From positions 1 through 8,500 of the forward strand of contig JAJYAH010000061.1 in the NCBI GenBank assembly GCA_021779635.1: a stretch of 8,500 nt of DNA, written 5' to 3'. Position 1 is the stretch's first letter, and every line of letters begins with the position of its first letter. Shown here in pieces: positions 6,943 to 8,500 of this stretch. The translations under genes were made by a program, and so were the position numbers. This DNA is from Pseudomonadota bacterium (GTDB taxonomy: Bacteria; Pseudomonadota; Alphaproteobacteria; Rhizobiales; Xanthobacteraceae). The notes under the pieces are model-generated. The model saw nothing but the letters and a program-made list of their open reading frames with translations, was not told the origin of the DNA and searched no databases.

Positions 6943-7170
6943 TCCGCGTTCGCCGCACACACCGTCGCCAAGAGCCGCGGATCAAGACCGAGTTCGGCCG
7001 GAACGCTCATCGACAGCGCACCCCATGGCGAGGCCGCCCTGCAGTGCGGCATCCACGTCAATGACCAACCCTATCTCTGACATGTCCGCATCGCCGTGCG
7101 CCTCGATGCGCTTGATGCTGCCACGCAAAGTTTCAAGCACTGCTTGTGCCTGCACCGGTCATGCGCCGCT
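6937..7170 (-). pseudogene. Decayed fragment of a second imuA copy, internally deleted and frameshifted
   Basis: The minus strand at 6937-7023 aligns without gaps to imuA 3554-3640: I count 74 of 87 bases identical, including exact runs of 24 and 20 bases. It encodes ALSMSVPAELGLDPRLLATV, against ALSMSGLAELGLDPRLLVTV in ImuA. The part from 7025 to about 7170 aligns to imuA from 3776 to about 3920 and encodes LETLRGSIKRIE and DAALQGGLAMG in another frame. Between them 134 bp present in imuA are missing, which shifts the frame. An in-frame stop (TGA) lies upstream at about 7164-7162, and nothing corresponding to the rest of imuA, or to imuB, follows. The orientation is the same as the intact imuA. 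The homology begins at, or slightly inside, the 3' end of udgX. I see no LexA box on its upstream side. It is non-functional as a protein gene. Confidence 0.88.
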
Positions 7171-7279
7171 TCTCAGCTCGGACCGCCACAGGGTCGTTAG
7201 GTAAACCCAAGGCCCATGATTTTCGCCAGTAATTCCAACGGGATGCAATAGCGGCCCGGAACGCCACTTCCTGGGGGTC

Positions 7280-7297
7280 ATTTCATGCCCCTGTCAC
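7280..7297 (+). promoter_or_regulatory. Candidate Pho box upstream of pit
   Basis: ATTTCAT-N4-CTGTCAC, which matches the PhoB operator consensus CTGTCAT-N4-CTGTCAT at 11 of 14 positions, with the correct 11-bp periodicity. It lies 45 bp upstream of the phosphate transporter start, a plausible position for control by phosphate. The third unit in phase (ATCAAGC) is poor. The rest of 7171-7342 shows no gene; a bulged GC hairpin (CCCGGAA / TTCCTGGG, 7255-7275) lies just upstream without a T-run, so I do not call a terminator. Confidence 0.4.
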
Positions 7298-7342
7298 ATG
7301 CATCAAGCAAAGTCCGCGAACTGAATTTTGGAGAAATTTACC

Positions 7343-8500
7343 ATGAGCGACGTTGCGTTACCTGGTTCGATCGAACCTGCCGCCAGAAAGGGTCCCAATC
7401 TCGACGGTGGCATCAACCCGCTGCAGGGCATCATTTACATGGGCGTAGTCGCCGCTGCTCTGTTGTTCGTCGCGTACAGCATTTATTCCGACATCGACGC
7501 CACCGGCACGCGGGTCACATCATACCTGCCGTACCTTCTGCTTTTTGTTGCCCTGCTGATCGCGCTCGGTTTCGAATTCGTGAACGGCTTTCACGATACC
7601 GCCAATGCCGTCGCCACAGTGATTTATACCCGCTCGCTGCCTGCCAATATCGCGGTGGTGTGGTCAGGCATGTTCAATCTGTTTGGCGTCTTGATGTCCT
7701 CAGGCGCGGTTGCCTTCGGCATTGTGTCGCTATTGCCCGTCGAATTGATCTTGCAGGTCGGCAGCGGCGCGGGATTCGCCATGGTATTCGCCCTGCTGAT
7801 CGCCGCCATCATCTGGAATGTGGGGACCTGGTATTTCGGATTGCCGGCATCGAGTTCCCACACCCTGATCGGATCGATCATGGGAGTTGGCATCGCCAAC
7901 GCCCTGCTGCGCGGCCGCGATGGCACGTCCGGCGTGGATTGGTCGCAGGCAGCCAATGTCGGCAAAGCACTGCTGCTGTCGCCGCTGTTTGGCTTCGCTC
8001 TGGCCGCAGTTCTGCTCTTCGTCCTCAAGATCGTGTTGCAGCGTGCGACTCCGGCTCTGTTCGCCGAGCCGAAGGGCGATCAACCCCCGCCGGCATGGAT
8101 CCGCGGTATCCTGATCCTCACCTGCACCCTGGTCAGCTTCTTCCATGGCTCGAATGACGGCCAGAAGGGCATGGGCCTCATCATGCTCATTCTCATCGGC
8201 ACGGTGCCGACTGCCTATGCGCTCAACCGCGCCCTGCCGGAAAGCCAGATCGAGCAGTTCACTGCGAATTCGACCGCCGCGAGCAAGGTGATCGAAGCCA
8301 AGGCCGCCGGCCATAAAATCTCGGGCAACCCGCGACCGGCCGTGACCAGCTACGTCGCAGAGCGCCAGATCACCGAGGGGACACTTCCGGCACTGGCGGC
8401 TCTCGTCCACGACATCAGCAACCAAGTGACCCAATACGGATCGCTCGCCAAGTTCCCTGCCGACGTCGTCGGCAACACGCGTAACGACATGTACCTTGCG
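7343..8500 (+). CDS. pit: PiT-family inorganic phosphate transporter, N-terminal part, cut by the window edge
   Basis: Inner-membrane low-affinity phosphate transporter that takes up metal-phosphate with cations. I translated 386 codons from ATG 7343 to the window end with no stop; GGAGAA ends seven bases before the start. A short cytoplasmic N-terminus (about 1-30) is followed by a hydrophobic helix (31-47) and further segments at about 61-80, 102-132, 145-166 and 206-232. Family signatures are visible: FEFVNGFHDTANAVAT (77-92), GLPASSSHTLIGSIMG (166-181) and, in the second repeat, SFFHGSNDGQKGMG (265-278). A helix at 279-295 leads into a long hydrophilic stretch from about residue 296 to beyond the edge, the central loop typical of the longer PiT proteins of alpha- and gammaproteobacteria (around 500 residues). 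A fourth of the protein or more is therefore missing. No functional link to the repair genes is visible; the candidate Pho box suggests phosphate regulation. Confidence 0.95.
   Translation, partial: MSDVALPGSIEPAARKGPNLDGGINPLQGIIYMGVVAAALLFVAYSIYSDIDATGTRVTSYLPYLLLFVALLIALGFEFVNGFHDTANAVATVIYTRSLPANIAVVWSGMFNLFGVLMSSGAVAFGIVSLLPVELILQVGSGAGFAMVFALLIAAIIWNVGTWYFGLPASSSHTLIGSIMGVGIANALLRGRDGTSGVDWSQAANVGKALLLSPLFGFALAAVLLFVLKIVLQRATPALFAEPKGDQPPPAWIRGILILTCTLVSFFHGSNDGQKGMGLIMLILIGTVPTAYALNRALPESQIEQFTANSTAASKVIEAKAAGHKISGNPRPAVTSYVAERQITEGTLPALAALVHDISNQVTQYGSLAKFPADVVGNTRNDMYLA

Noticed and set aside
7255..7275. Possible terminator hairpin before pit
   Set aside because: The stem is short and bulged and no T-run follows on either strand.
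7285..8157. Plus-strand open frame of 290 codons overlapping pit
   Set aside because: Wrong frame: the pit frame from 7343 gives clear PiT signatures and membrane helices, whereas this one gives Arg/His-rich sequence.
7730..8434. Minus-strand open frame of 234 codons
   Set aside because: Antisense shadow of pit with no family features.

Overview
The window is high-GC DNA that looks alphaproteobacterial, most likely the Bradyrhizobium/Rhodopseudomonas/Nitrobacter/Afipia group. The basis is the imuA-imuB-dnaE2 mutasome operon, a LexA box of the alphaproteobacterial type (GTTC-N7-GTTC), the style of the PiT phosphate transporter, and an intercistronic palindrome of the GTCATGGCC...CATGAC kind that I remember as common in that family. 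The species assignment is inference.

Layout. Positions 1-4014, minus strand: the SOS mutagenesis operon imuA (4014-3121), imuB (3230-1557) and dnaE2 (1560 to the left edge, N-terminal 520 residues only). imuA and imuB overlap by 110 bp; imuB and dnaE2 overlap by 4 bp (ATGA). Positions 4015-4192: a divergent intergenic region with a perfect LexA box at 4096-4110, almost equidistant from imuA and from the first gene on the other side. Positions 4193-6942, plus strand: a two-gene unit. It encodes a radical SAM protein of the putative DNA modification/repair family with a C-terminal helix-hairpin-helix, then a fusion of a DUF4130-type domain to a UdgX-type uracil-DNA glycosylase with the His-containing loop that crosslinks UdgX to abasic DNA. 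Positions 6937-7170, minus strand: a decayed second copy of part of imuA, with a 134-bp internal deletion and a frameshift, directly abutting the udgX stop codon. Positions 7343-8500, plus strand: the N-terminal 386 residues of a PiT-family phosphate transporter, preceded by a candidate Pho box.

How it may work together. DnaE2 is the error-prone polymerase, and ImuB (catalytic residues lost) and ImuA are its accessory proteins; this is the known SOS mutasome. The radical SAM/DUF4130-UdgX pair has no established pathway. Its head-to-head placement across a single LexA box suggests joint derepression with the mutasome, so a covalent uracil-DNA binder and a radical enzyme may act in the same damage response. 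The imuA remnant beyond udgX suggests that the block arose by duplication, insertion or replacement at an imuA locus.

Both edge genes (dnaE2 and pit) are truncated by the window only; their frames are open throughout. No RNA genes, CRISPR arrays or insertion sequences were seen.
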